A stretch of DNA of 64,000 bases from OM182 bacterium MED-G28 (GTDB lineage Bacteria; Pseudomonadota; Gammaproteobacteria; Pseudomonadales; Pseudohongiellaceae): positions 232,313-296,312 of the forward strand of contig NTJZ01000003.1 in the NCBI GenBank assembly GCA_002457215.1, given 5' to 3'. Below the pieces are notes generated by a model. The model had not been told where the DNA came from. It saw nothing but the letters and a program-made list of their open reading frames with translations, and ran no database searches. The translations under genes were made by a program, and so were the position numbers. Positions 1 to 8,327 of the stretch are shown here, one piece after another. Every line of letters begins with the position of its first letter. Position 1 is the stretch's first letter.

Positions 1-53
1 CGTAAGCCGGTACTAAATCCAGCTTACTTATTTTTCTCACATCCGGAACGTCA

Positions 54-713
54 ATGGCCGCAATAAGGTATCGATATCAGACCACTGAGTTTGGTCATCA
101 TGATATTCATTACCGAAGCCTACGCGACAGACAACAGTTTGATGATGACTATGGTGAAGCAGAATCACTAGGGATTTCTTCTGCTAGCTGGCCATTATTT
201 GGCATGGTCTGGCAATCTGGTGAAGTGCTCGCAGAGTTAATGACCGACTACAACATAAATAGTCGAAGGATACTGGAGATTGGTTGTGGTGTTGGTTTGG
301 CAAGCCTTGTATTGAACGAAAGATTAGCCGATATATCAGCTACTGACGTACATCCTTCCGCTGGAGACTACCTCGAACACAACACACAGCTAAACAATGG
401 AAAACAGATTCCATTTTTTCGAACAGCTTGGGAAGATCAACAAGACGGTGAAATCAAAAAATTTGATTTAATAATTGGCAGTGATTTGTTGTATGAGCAA
501 CAACATTCAAAAAACCTTTCAATTTTTATTGAATATTTTGCAAAACCTAAATGTGAAGTAATTATCGTCGAGGCTGGAAGGGGTTACCGAAACAATTTCA
601 TTCAAAGAATGGAAGCACTTGGATTTAGTGTTGAGCAATTGAATGCAATTAGTCCAAAGACTAAGCCTGACGCATTTAAAGGTAGGATCCTGCAGTTTAA
701 TAGAAACGTGTAA
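54..713 (+). CDS. SAM-dependent methyltransferase, METTL21/nicotinamide N-methylase-like
   Basis: A 219-residue cytoplasmic protein with a class I Rossmann methyltransferase fold. Motif I (LEIGCGVG) lies at residues 74-81, the acidic motif II Asp is in ATDVHP near 98, and a DLIIGSDLLYE segment near 138-148 resembles the post-motif III region of the lysine methyltransferase 16 / nicotinamide N-methylase-like family. It probably transfers a methyl group to a protein side chain or small molecule; the substrate cannot be read from sequence. There is no signal peptide. The ATG start follows a weak CGGAA. It stands alone at the window edge, with 260 bases before the cold-shock gene. Confidence 0.8.
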   Translation: MAAIRYRYQTTEFGHHDIHYRSLRDRQQFDDDYGEAESLGISSASWPLFGMVWQSGEVLAELMTDYNINSRRILEIGCGVGLASLVLNERLADISATDVHPSAGDYLEHNTQLNNGKQIPFFRTAWEDQQDGEIKKFDLIIGSDLLYEQQHSKNLSIFIEYFAKPKCEVIIVEAGRGYRNNFIQRMEALGFSVEQLNAISPKTKPDAFKGRILQFNRNV

Positions 714-973
714 GGACTGAACAATCCCATACGACTTCTCGAGGAAGTAACATGTCAATTATCTATTTAATTAGATGTTGACGCATACCTTCACAATCTG
801 TATCTTGCACCTTGCTTGAAACTAAGCGATCTATTTATTCTCCCCATTTCGTCGTCTTTTCTGAAACACTTCGTCCTGTAGTTTATAAGTATCGGCCCAA
901 TTTCTAGCATGCCGTTCGCGCATCATATATAGATTGTTGCGAACCATTTTATTATTTTCTATAGGAAACTATT

Positions 974-1183
974 ATGTCAGACAAAATTACTGGAACCGTT
1001 AAATGGTTCGATGAACAAAAGGGTTTTGGATTTATTGAAAGAGAAGGGGGCAAAGATGTATTTGCTCATTTTAGCTCAATTGAAAGTGCAGGTTACAAGT
1101 CATTAGCTGAAGGTCAGCGAGTAGAATTTGTAGTTACTGATGGCCAGAAAGGCCCACAGGCTGAAAACATAGTCGCACTTTAA
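974..1183 (+). CDS. CspA-family cold-shock protein
   Basis: A 69-residue single cold-shock domain that binds single-stranded nucleic acid and usually acts as an RNA chaperone. RNP1 (KGFGFI, residues 16-21) and RNP2 (VFAHF, residues 29-33) are both intact, and the length is typical of the family. A TAGGAAAC ribosome-binding site sits just before the ATG. The upstream gap of about 260 bases has no gene; long 5' leaders are common in cold-shock mRNAs, but no cold-box element was positively identified here. An intrinsic terminator follows, so the gene is probably monocistronic. Confidence 0.95.
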   Translation: MSDKITGTVKWFDEQKGFGFIEREGGKDVFAHFSSIESAGYKSLAEGQRVEFVVTDGQKGPQAENIVAL

Positions 1184-1223
1184 TCACGATTTCTTTCGCA
1201 TTTTTAAAAGTTGTGACAATAGG

Positions 1224-1259
1224 ATGCAGTACAAAGTTTAATTGTGCTGCATTTTTTTT
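1224..1259 (+). terminator. Intrinsic terminator of the cold-shock gene
   Basis: Nine-base arms ATGCAGTAC (1224-1232) and GTGCTGCAT (1244-1252) pair with one G-T wobble around an 11-base loop. The downstream arm runs directly into eight T residues. It lies about 40 bases after the cold-shock stop codon, on the same strand. Confidence 0.85.
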
Positions 1260-1368
1260 AAGCTAAATCGTAAATGACGTTTCAGGATTATATTTCAGCG
1301 CCAGAACCTTTTCGATTTATTTGCAGCATATTTTCCTTTAATTATGATTCATCTCAGCGTCTTTGCTC

Positions 1369-2532
1369 CTAAGACGTTTTAATTGTGCGAGGAAATTGCG
1401 CGTAATTTTCCCAACGACTAATTTTCTCTGGCATTTCTTCTGCTGTTAGCTGCACGTTGCCGTCGGCATCTGTAACACGAGACACAATTGAGTGATCACC
1501 TGGAGATGCATCCCAGTCGAAAGTAAAGAGTTTCCAGGAATAACGATTAGATCGAGAATCTATAGATGCCTCTTGCCACGGGCCATCATCAATTTTGATT
1601 TCAACATTTCTGATAGCAGTGCCATCGTTAAGTGCGAAGCCTGTGATTTTGTGTTGATCTCCACTTTTTGTAACGCGTACGATGGAAGATTTTAAATGGA
1701 TTTTAGTAACTGAATTTTCTACCCAGCGGTCTTGCCCTCCAATTGTCTCCTTCTTCAAGGTTACATAATCACGACCCATAAATTTGCCCATATATCGCCG
1801 ATCCTGCACGTGAATCTGAACTAACCACTTAACATTAGCAACGCCATAATAACCTGGCACTAATAGACGAACTGGTCGACCGTGAATCTGAGGAAGCACT
1901 TCACCATTCATTTCCATAGCTAACATATTTTCAGAACGCATCGCATCAGAAACAGGCAAGCTGCGAGCAAAGGCTTGCTCTACTTCAGTCTCACGAATTT
2001 CTTCTGTGCCGATATCACCGCCAAAAAATACAACTTCTTCGCCCCCATTCAATATCCTGGCTTCGCCTAAAATATTTCGTAGAGCAACACCACGCCAGCG
2101 TGCGTTTCCAATCAAACCATGAAAAAGTGTTGCTCGATTTCCGCCACACTCAAAACCTGCGTCTATTTCAAACTGGGCCATATCTTGTAAGTCGCTCAAA
2201 GAAAGCTCTAGTTCTTGATCTACCATGCCAGTGACACGCAGCCGATAGTTGTCTAGATCTAATTCTGGTTGGCCATAGTGCTGTACCACATAGAAATCTT
2301 CATTATCAGTATAGAAGTCATCGATCATGCGCGTATCTAGATAATGTGTCCCGCCTTGGCGCGCAGGAGGTCGACTATAATCTTCAGGCATATCGGTAAA
2401 TGGCACTAACCGCTCGCCTTGAGCTAGCGCAGGTAGAACCCAATGGGGCATACTAGCTAGGGCCCCTAAAGCTGCTCCTGAGTTGACTGTTTTCTTGATT
2501 GCCGCGCGGCGATTAATTTTCTGATCGGCCAT
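1369..2532 (-). CDS. SoxC/sulfite-oxidase-family molybdopterin enzyme, Tat-exported
   Basis: A 387-residue periplasmic molybdoenzyme. The Tat-type leader has Arg-Arg at 8-9 and a likely cleavage after ALAQ near 38. The molybdenum-ligand Cys is C129 in FECGGNR, and further family motifs are MNGEVLPQIHGRPVR and VPGYYGVANVKWL, followed by the C-terminal immunoglobulin-like dimerisation domain. Relatives are SoxC (sulfane dehydrogenase) and sulfite dehydrogenases, which pass electrons to a cytochrome c. It lies 28 bases downstream of a cytochrome c gene that could be its acceptor and is the last gene of the TTQ amine dehydrogenase operon. Substrate (sulfite, sulfane sulfur or another oxo-acceptor) is inferred from family only. 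Confidence 0.88.
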   Translation of the reverse strand: MADQKINRRAAIKKTVNSGAALGALASMPHWVLPALAQGERLVPFTDMPEDYSRPPARQGGTHYLDTRMIDDFYTDNEDFYVVQHYGQPELDLDNYRLRVTGMVDQELELSLSDLQDMAQFEIDAGFECGGNRATLFHGLIGNARWRGVALRNILGEARILNGGEEVVFFGGDIGTEEIRETEVEQAFARSLPVSDAMRSENMLAMEMNGEVLPQIHGRPVRLLVPGYYGVANVKWLVQIHVQDRRYMGKFMGRDYVTLKKETIGGQDRWVENSVTKIHLKSSIVRVTKSGDQHKITGFALNDGTAIRNVEIKIDDGPWQEASIDSRSNRYSWKLFTFDWDASPGDHSIVSRVTDADGNVQLTAEEMPEKISRWENYAQFPRTIKTS

Positions 2533-2560
2533 GTTTTTTTCCTCAGTTCTCTATTCTTAT

Positions 2561-2983
2561 TTATTTTTCGATATCTGAAAAATCATAAGCTTTCCAATAG
2601 TCCGCTCGATATTTATTGGGATCAGCTAATATTTGTGACCTGGCTGCAGTAACTTCTTCAACACTCAGTTTTTTGAAATCCTCAGGTAAGGTGTCTGCGC
2701 TAAATTCTTCAAGCATCCAATTTAATACTTCTGTCAATTCAGTATTGGTAATTGGCGCATGTGCTGATCCTGGTACTCTTGCGAGATAACCGCGCATTTT
2801 TTGAATACTCATCATGCGACCTAGTTCGCCATGCAAGGTAGGAACATTGGGAGGATTACCTTCACCGGCAGGACGATGACAACCACTGCAATAAAGTAAA
2901 TAATTGATGCGGGGGCTGGCAGCAAATAAATTTGTAGAAAAAAAAACAATTACCAAACTTAAAATCAAAATTGGTTTGCTCAT
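2561..2983 (-). CDS. Periplasmic monoheme cytochrome c
   Basis: A 140-residue c-type cytochrome. A hydrophobic signal peptide covers residues 4-21, and one heme-attachment motif C32-S-G-C35-H36 is present. I chose the ATG at 2983, since an upstream in-frame start at 3070 would put 29 hydrophilic residues before an otherwise normal signal peptide and overlap mauA by 76 bases. The gene starts 11 bases after mauA stops and ends 28 bases before the SoxC-like gene. It may accept electrons from the TTQ dehydrogenase, from the molybdoenzyme, or from both; SoxD and SorB cytochromes are partners of SoxC/SorA in other bacteria. Confidence 0.88.
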   Translation of the reverse strand: MSKPILILSLVIVFFSTNLFAASPRINYLLYCSGCHRPAGEGNPPNVPTLHGELGRMMSIQKMRGYLARVPGSAHAPITNTELTEVLNWMLEEFSADTLPEDFKKLSVEEVTAARSQILADPNKYRADYWKAYDFSDIEK

Positions 2984-2994
2984 CGAATTTTTTC

Positions 2995-3537
2995 TCACTG
3001 AGTTTCGTCCGCCGCTCCCAGAACGAGGGAAACAGTGCAGTGATAGCTTGTGTTTTCGGTCCCAAAACACCAGAGCACTGTGCTGCTATTACTATTAAAA
3101 TATACGGGCTTGTCACCTTCAGTATTATGACAGCCACAGCGGGCACAAACTGCTTTTCCACAGCAGTCATTGTAAGACATCAAGTAATCACGTCCATCAA
3201 CTGGGTTCGTACAGGTGCCAACCCAAGTAATCGGTGAAGCTTCAGAGCCAGGTGGGCACGAGGTATAAGTGCCTCCGCAACAAGCACATAGAGTTCCACT
3301 CATCGCGCAATAGCGCCAGTACTCGCAAGTTTGTGGATCACCTACTTCCTGAACTGATTCCTGAGCAAAAGAACGAGCAACAGGCAATAAAGGGAAAGAA
3401 GCGGCACCAGCGATGAACATACCTAATTTAGATAAAAAATTTCTACGCGACAGTCTTCGCGCCAATGCCAGACTACTTCGTCGAGCATTATCATCAATCC
3501 AGTAATAAGTCTTATCAAATACTCTATCTATATTCAT
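2995..3537 (-). CDS. mauA: TTQ amine dehydrogenase light (catalytic) chain
   Basis: A 180-residue small subunit of methylamine/aromatic amine dehydrogenase, which carries the tryptophan tryptophylquinone made from two of its own Trp residues. By position these are W105 (ITWVGTC) and W156 (VLWCFG). A long leader has a Tat motif S-R31-R32-N-F-L with a hydrophobic stretch to about residue 59. The mature part has 14 Cys. From memory, the Cys-Cys-Gly-Gly at 86-89 and DCCGK followed by a Cys at 131 match aromatic amine dehydrogenase better than Paracoccus methylamine dehydrogenase, which has 12. The start overlaps the mauD stop by 4 bases. The enzyme oxidises a primary amine to aldehyde plus ammonia in the periplasm; the substrate is unknown. 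Confidence 0.93.
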   Translation of the reverse strand: MNIDRVFDKTYYWIDDNARRSSLALARRLSRRNFLSKLGMFIAGAASFPLLPVARSFAQESVQEVGDPQTCEYWRYCAMSGTLCACCGGTYTSCPPGSEASPITWVGTCTNPVDGRDYLMSYNDCCGKAVCARCGCHNTEGDKPVYFNSNSSTVLWCFGTENTSYHCTVSLVLGAADETQ

Positions 3538-4187
3538 GACGTTTGTTCCGCTTCTGATGCTTCATAAGCTTTATCGGTAGAATCTAACTGCGAGTTGACG
3601 TATTCCTGAACCGTCGCAATTCCGCTGTCCATTGATTCGATTAAACTTTCAAGGTGTTCACGAGTGTTAACTAAACCCTTGCTCTGCAAAGTGCCATCTG
3701 CACCTATCAAGACTGCAAAGGGTAACTTGCTTACTTGGTAACTCATTCCTAAAGCTTGAGATACAAAGTAAGGATAGTTTTCAATTTTTAAATCTTTTAC
3801 ATAATTTTTGTGTTGCTCTAGATCTTCACCATCGCTTCCAAAGAGTAAGCGCATTCGACCTTTCTCAGATTTGATTAGCGATTTGGCAGTTGGCACTAGA
3901 GATTTGCATACAGGACAAGTAGGTGAGATAAACAGGATAAAAGTCGCAAGGCCATTGGCCTCTGCTCCACCGATGTTATGAATGCTGCCATTCAGTGCTG
4001 TTAGAGGCATTTGCTTGGTGAGTTCACCAACTTTAGGCCCGGTAGTGGGTTGCAGAGCACCAGCTGGTGCGACCCGTTCGTGCAAAATCCCGATTTGTCG
4101 TGTTAATGCGAAAACTAGTAGGCTTAGAATAACTACGAGTACCCAGAGCACAATATTGGAGATAACGAGTGTTTCAACCACTGACAT
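3534..4187 (-). CDS. mauD: MauD-type thioredoxin-like protein for amine dehydrogenase maturation
   Basis: A 217-residue protein with an N-terminal membrane anchor (residues 7-29) and a periplasmic thioredoxin fold whose active site is C91-P-V-C94 in SPTCPVCK. MauD proteins are needed for correct disulfide formation in the light chain, which here has 14 Cys. The gene overlaps mauE by 14 bases and mauA by 4, so translation is probably coupled across E-D-A. Confidence 0.93.
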   Translation of the reverse strand: MSVVETLVISNIVLWVLVVILSLLVFALTRQIGILHERVAPAGALQPTTGPKVGELTKQMPLTALNGSIHNIGGAEANGLATFILFISPTCPVCKSLVPTAKSLIKSEKGRMRLLFGSDGEDLEQHKNYVKDLKIENYPYFVSQALGMSYQVSKLPFAVLIGADGTLQSKGLVNTREHLESLIESMDSGIATVQEYVNSQLDSTDKAYEASEAEQTS

Positions 4188-4740
4188 TTCTCCATGCCCC
4201 TATTGCATTGTGATTGCTTAGTAGCTGATTCGTCGCAGCATAGATGAAAAATGCGCTGAGCAAACCCAGCATGATGCTTAAGTAGTCGACAACACCAATT
4301 TCCCTGTTGGAAATTGGCAGTACAGATATTAATAGAAGACCTACTAAGGAAAAATTTCTACCAACTAAACTAAACGATAATTGTTGGATGCCGTCATTAT
4401 TCTCTTGCGCGCCGGTAAATCCAGAGAACCCGCAACCACAATCAATGTAAGTCCTTCCCCGAAAAAGGTTTATGGAGATAGCTATGATGTAGATATTTAA
4501 CAACACTGCACTAAATAGAGGAATTAAAACCGAATTGCCGATTAGCCAAGCAGCACCGAGTGTTAATTCTACAATCCCGATCTTAACAACAACAAATGGA
4601 CCCCAGCCTAAGGGCACTATCTGATAGGCATCGATGATTTCTTGAAATCGTAATCTATTACTCAACTTGTGAATGCCCGAAACTACAAAGAGCAGGCTGA
4701 ACCCGAGTGAGATTAGTAATTGAATTACCGGATCAATCAT
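4174..4740 (-). CDS. mauE: MauE-type membrane protein for amine dehydrogenase maturation
   Basis: A 188-residue membrane protein with about four to five hydrophobic helices and a cysteine pair in DCGCGF, near residue 90, close to a membrane boundary. MauE is related to DoxX/VKOR-like membrane proteins and works with MauD in disulfide chemistry for the light chain. It starts 10 bases after mauB ends and overlaps mauD. Membership in the mau operon makes the assignment firm even though membrane proteins of this kind are poorly conserved. Confidence 0.9.
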   Translation of the reverse strand: MIDPVIQLLISLGFSLLFVVSGIHKLSNRLRFQEIIDAYQIVPLGWGPFVVVKIGIVELTLGAAWLIGNSVLIPLFSAVLLNIYIIAISINLFRGRTYIDCGCGFSGFTGAQENNDGIQQLSFSLVGRNFSLVGLLLISVLPISNREIGVVDYLSIMLGLLSAFFIYAATNQLLSNHNAIGAWRNVSG

Positions 4741-4750
4741 TAGGGTTACT

Positions 4751-5848
4751 TTAAAAATCCTCGAAGGCAGTTGAATCAGGAATTTGAATAGAACGTTCTT
4801 TAGTAAAAGTCACTGCGTTATAGACGTGTGTGCCTCCGGCAGAATCTGCAATTAATAGTTTAGGCTCGTCTTCCTGAGTTACAAGAATACTGTTAGCAGG
4901 TGTGTCCAATTCAATTCTGCCTACTCGGCGCTGAGTGTTGGAATCAAGAACCCAGATTTCAGTCCCAGGTTCGTGATGTGTATCAATTGGCCCTTCATGC
5001 ATGGCAACATAGATTAGGCCAGACTCATGATGCGCAGTAATAACTTCATTACGACCACCGGGTTGCCACCTTTCTTCTCCTTCAAGATGAGGCTTCCAGC
5101 CATCTTCAATCATGATTTCATCGTCGTCGGTAGTTACGTGGAAAATTCTTCCACGATGAGTAATAAGAAACCAGCCGTTAGCGCTGGAGGCTACGCGATC
5201 GAAAACTGCGTCTTCGATGACGTTAAAAAACACCTCACTACGGACCCGGTTTGCTTCAAAACCACTTAAGTCTAGTTGGATAAGCTGCAAAGTGCCGTCA
5301 CCGCAAACTTGCATAAAATCGTTTTCTGCAACTGGCATGATAACAGCGCAACCTGGAGTCGATGCTTCATAAACAAATACACGATCTTCGACATCGACTA
5401 CAGTGACCGAATGTCCAGGATTCATATTTAAAACAGCAAGGTGGCGTCCGTTGTTTAGCAAGCCTAAATGGCCGCGGACTGCCAATCGAGCTATATAATT
5501 TGGAATTACTATCTCAGCAATCGGGCGCAAATTTTCATAGTCATAAACAGCTACGATGTCGGTTCGTTCGCCATAGGAACCGCGTGCAAGATAAGATTCT
5601 GCCGCGTAAAATTCTTGCCGTGGAGCATAGTGTGTCACCGCCGGCGTATAGCGCGAAAGGGACAACATGCCATGCATTTCACCAGTAGTTGCATCAAAAA
5701 TATAACCACCATTACCTGTCTTGCCGATAAACCAGTTTTCACCGGGTTCAGACATAGTTTCCACGGTAATTTCCTCGGGTGTAATTTGTGCAAAAGCGAG
5801 GGGCGCAACCAGCGAGAAACCTAAAGCAATAGGGGTGAAAAAGCGCAT
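4751..5848 (-). CDS. mauB: TTQ amine dehydrogenase heavy chain
   Basis: A 365-residue seven-bladed beta-propeller, the large subunit of methylamine/aromatic amine dehydrogenase. A Sec signal peptide spans residues 1-20 (cleavage after AFA). The family landmark THHEPGTEIWVLD near 290-302 corresponds to the DTHHxxGxEIWV region of known heavy chains, and the length is near the family's. It is the first gene of the operon mauB-E-D-A-cytochrome-soxC-like. The 5' leader holds a short inverted repeat (5866-5883), and the 200-base divergent region to the YeeE-like gene probably contains the promoters. Confidence 0.92.
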   Translation of the reverse strand: MRFFTPIALGFSLVAPLAFAQITPEEITVETMSEPGENWFIGKTGNGGYIFDATTGEMHGMLSLSRYTPAVTHYAPRQEFYAAESYLARGSYGERTDIVAVYDYENLRPIAEIVIPNYIARLAVRGHLGLLNNGRHLAVLNMNPGHSVTVVDVEDRVFVYEASTPGCAVIMPVAENDFMQVCGDGTLQLIQLDLSGFEANRVRSEVFFNVIEDAVFDRVASSANGWFLITHRGRIFHVTTDDDEIMIEDGWKPHLEGEERWQPGGRNEVITAHHESGLIYVAMHEGPIDTHHEPGTEIWVLDSNTQRRVGRIELDTPANSILVTQEDEPKLLIADSAGGTHVYNAVTFTKERSIQIPDSTAFEDF

Positions 5849-5865
5849 TATTTGTCTCCTTCCGC

Positions 5866-5883
5866 GATCACCGGGCCGTGATC
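5866..5883. promoter_or_regulatory. Short inverted repeat in the mauB leader, possible operator
   Basis: GATCAC and GTGATC arms are separated by six bases (CGGGCC), 17 bases upstream of the mauB start. The position suits an operator or leader hairpin, but six-base arms can occur by chance and no regulator gene is adjacent. Confidence 0.35.
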
Positions 5884-6063
5884 GTCCGCTTCTTTTTATA
5901 AGGGTCCATGAGTGTATCGTAAAAACCCAACGTTGGCTCTATTCGCAAGTGTTTTTGGGTCAACAAGAATCGATCAACCGCGAGTAAATGGGCTTAGAGA
6001 ATTACCCAAGCTCTCAATTACTCGTATACTTTGTTCAATAACAAGAGTAAACATAGGCCAGCC

Positions 6064-7257
6064 ATGAACCTCAATACAACACTTTCTAACTCTGAAATCG
6101 ACCCTTCCGATCTGACTCGCAATCGTCGAACCCTTGGCACTGGCGCGATCATCAGCTTAGTGTTGTTTCTTTTCCTGGAAATTAATTATGGTTGGCGACA
6201 GGCAGCACTGTTTATTGTTGGGCTAGCGGCCGGGGTTATTCTATACCACGCAGCTTTCGGGTTTACCGCAGCATGGCGAGATGTTGTAAAAACTGGAAGA
6301 GGTGCAGGCCTCCGCGCGCAGATGATAATGCTGGCTCTAACGGTCATTGTATTCACGCCACTTATCGCTCAAGGTGAGCTATTTGGTGTGCAAGTCCGTG
6401 GTTCGGTTGCACCACTCAACATTTCAGTAATCTGCGGCGCTTTCATGTTTGGTCTTGGCATGCAATTAGGAGGTGGTTGTGCGTCTGGAACATTGTTTAC
6501 TGTTGGAGGCGGCAACACGCGTATGCTAATTACTCTTGCCGCTTTTATTTCAGGCTCTTTAATTGGTACTTGGCAATGGGAGTTATGGCAAGACGTACCA
6601 GGTGTTCCTCCAATTGCACTTTCTCAAAATTTTGGAATGCTGGGTGGTATCGTCATCAGTCTTCTTCTTTTTTCGGTAGTCTGGTTTGCCTCTATTGGCT
6701 ATGAGAAAAAACGGCATGGTGCCGCAGTGACAGAGCCACGTTCGGGGTTTTCGATGATGAGAGGCCCCTGGCCCTTGATCGCTGGGGCATTGGCATTAGT
6801 CTTGGTTCAGGCCGCTACTATGATGCTGGCCGGCCGGCCTTGGGGAGTTACGTCGGCCTTCGCCTTATGGGGGGCTAAGCTCGCTATGGGTGTAGGTATG
6901 GATGTTTCCAGTTGGGCATACTGGTCTCGATCAGGTCCAGCCGCATCTCTGGATCAAAGTGTTTTCAATGATATTACATCGGTTATGAATATTGGGATTA
7001 TGCTGGGCGCACTTATTGCGGCGGGATTAGCAAGAAAATTTGCGCCCTCGAAGAAAGTGCCAAAGGGTCATATTTTGGCTGCGATTATTGGCGGACTCCT
7101 GCTAGGCTATGGTGCTCGCATCGCGTTTGGTTGCAACATCGGGGCTTACTTCAGCGGAATAGGATCCACCAGCATGCACGGCTGGCTTTGGTTTGCTGCG
7201 GCTTTTGCGGGCAGTCTGTTGGGGACAAAATTGAGGCCTAAGTTCGATCTGAACTAG
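6064..7257 (+). CDS. YeeE/YedE-family sulfur-compound transporter
   Basis: A polytopic membrane protein of 397 residues with about ten hydrophobic helices. Two hallmark Cys motifs of the YeeE/YedE (TsuA) family are visible: GGGCASGTLF in the first half and FGCNIGAYFSGI in the second. TsuA imports thiosulfate; other members are linked to sulfite or selenium compounds. I chose the ATG at 6064; an in-frame TTG at 6031 would add 11 residues. It is divergent from the mauB operon, which ends with a SoxC-like gene, so a shared sulfur theme is plausible. It converges with the next gene, with only 5 bases between stops. Confidence 0.88.
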   Translation: MNLNTTLSNSEIDPSDLTRNRRTLGTGAIISLVLFLFLEINYGWRQAALFIVGLAAGVILYHAAFGFTAAWRDVVKTGRGAGLRAQMIMLALTVIVFTPLIAQGELFGVQVRGSVAPLNISVICGAFMFGLGMQLGGGCASGTLFTVGGGNTRMLITLAAFISGSLIGTWQWELWQDVPGVPPIALSQNFGMLGGIVISLLLFSVVWFASIGYEKKRHGAAVTEPRSGFSMMRGPWPLIAGALALVLVQAATMMLAGRPWGVTSAFALWGAKLAMGVGMDVSSWAYWSRSGPAASLDQSVFNDITSVMNIGIMLGALIAAGLARKFAPSKKVPKGHILAAIIGGLLLGYGARIAFGCNIGAYFSGIGSTSMHGWLWFAAAFAGSLLGTKLRPKFDLN

Positions 7258-7262
7258 TTGAA

Positions 7263-8285
7263 TTAGCGATCAAGGAACATTTCTCTTACGCGATCTGTAA
7301 GTTCGGTTGCATCTCGATTGCGAGAGGCGCGGAGCATGTTACCCATGCCATAATTACCTTCATGACAGGCGTATTCGTAGAGCTGAGCGGAAACCTTTGC
7401 CAACGTGATTATTGCCGTTAGCTTATCAGTAAACGTGGATAGGTCATCTATAGTGAATTCATAATTAATAGTTTCAGGACCAATTCGAGTTAGTCTCTCA
7501 TAAAGAACTTTATTCTTTGAAGAGCCGTAACCCTCGAAGCTTTGAGTTAACCCATTAAAGTTTTTAGTTGTTATTACCAGAGTATCCCCGTCCCAATAAC
7601 CTCGAGAATCGCCTGACCACTGCCTAACTTTTGGATCCAATTCAGGCCCTGTCGTCAGTCTAATCAACCGAGCGTCATGCACCATCTCAGCAAAGATGAC
7701 AACATAATCTTTGTTCTGCACGATCTGAACATTGTTATTATAAACACTTGGCATTAATTGTGGTCCGGCATTGAACCCGACCAGACAACGCTCTGATAGT
7801 CCGCGATCTTCAGGGCCGTCTCGACCAATACCGCCTACTGCGAATCGCACTGGGCGTTCACCTGGGACATCTCGCTCGCCACCTGGTTGATGGCTTATGC
7901 CTTCAACCGGTTCTGGTAGACGACCGTTTAATGGGTAAACCAAGAGCGAAGTGCGCACAACACCGTCGACTCGTGCTCTCTCCATCCACATAGTGTCGTT
8001 GTAAAAGGCTTCGATTCCGTTTGATGTTCGGCTGGGCTCGCGTCTTCTTCCAATGGAAAATCTTTCCCGCTGTGCCTCTAACACTTCTTCCTTGTTAAGA
8101 AACTGGCGATCACCAAATTCTTCGGAACGTTCCATCGGCACATTAGATGCGAAATTCCAAACACCTTGCAGATCTGGATGGCCCCACTGGGTTTCAGGTG
8201 TTAAGTATTCTTCTGCGGCAAATAAAGCACCGCTGCACTGGATGACCAGGGGGATTACAATAATTTTAAGTTTGGTGCTGATCAT
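7263..8285 (-). CDS. Exported protein of an uncharacterised ERC/ACHEGN-motif family (copy 1)
   Basis: A 340-residue protein with a Sec signal peptide (to about residue 23). I do not know a function. It shares a set of landmarks with two other proteins in this window (53860-54873 and 62248-63249): WGHPDLQGVW near the mature N-terminus, an ERC Cys, QIVQNKDYVVI, a GDSRGYWDGDTLVI segment, and YEYACHEGN near the C-terminus. The two conserved Cys could form a disulfide in the periplasm. Such proteins are frequent in bacteria rich in exported quinoproteins, and copy 3 directly precedes one here, but no activity is known to me. The ATG follows a long AT-rich leader. Confidence 0.8.
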   Translation of the reverse strand: MISTKLKIIVIPLVIQCSGALFAAEEYLTPETQWGHPDLQGVWNFASNVPMERSEEFGDRQFLNKEEVLEAQRERFSIGRRREPSRTSNGIEAFYNDTMWMERARVDGVVRTSLLVYPLNGRLPEPVEGISHQPGGERDVPGERPVRFAVGGIGRDGPEDRGLSERCLVGFNAGPQLMPSVYNNNVQIVQNKDYVVIFAEMVHDARLIRLTTGPELDPKVRQWSGDSRGYWDGDTLVITTKNFNGLTQSFEGYGSSKNKVLYERLTRIGPETINYEFTIDDLSTFTDKLTAIITLAKVSAQLYEYACHEGNYGMGNMLRASRNRDATELTDRVREMFLDR

Positions 8286-8327
8286 AAAAATTATTTCAAA
8301 TTGAGATTAAGATAATATAGAAGCTGA

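Noticed and set aside
3..31. Hairpin-like arms TAAGCCGG and CCAGCTTA followed by T-rich DNA at the window start
   Set aside because: One mismatch, no visible upstream gene; could be the terminator of a gene outside the window but cannot be supported.
519..758. 79-codon minus-strand open frame overlapping the methyltransferase gene
   Set aside because: Antisense shadow of the real gene, with no family features.
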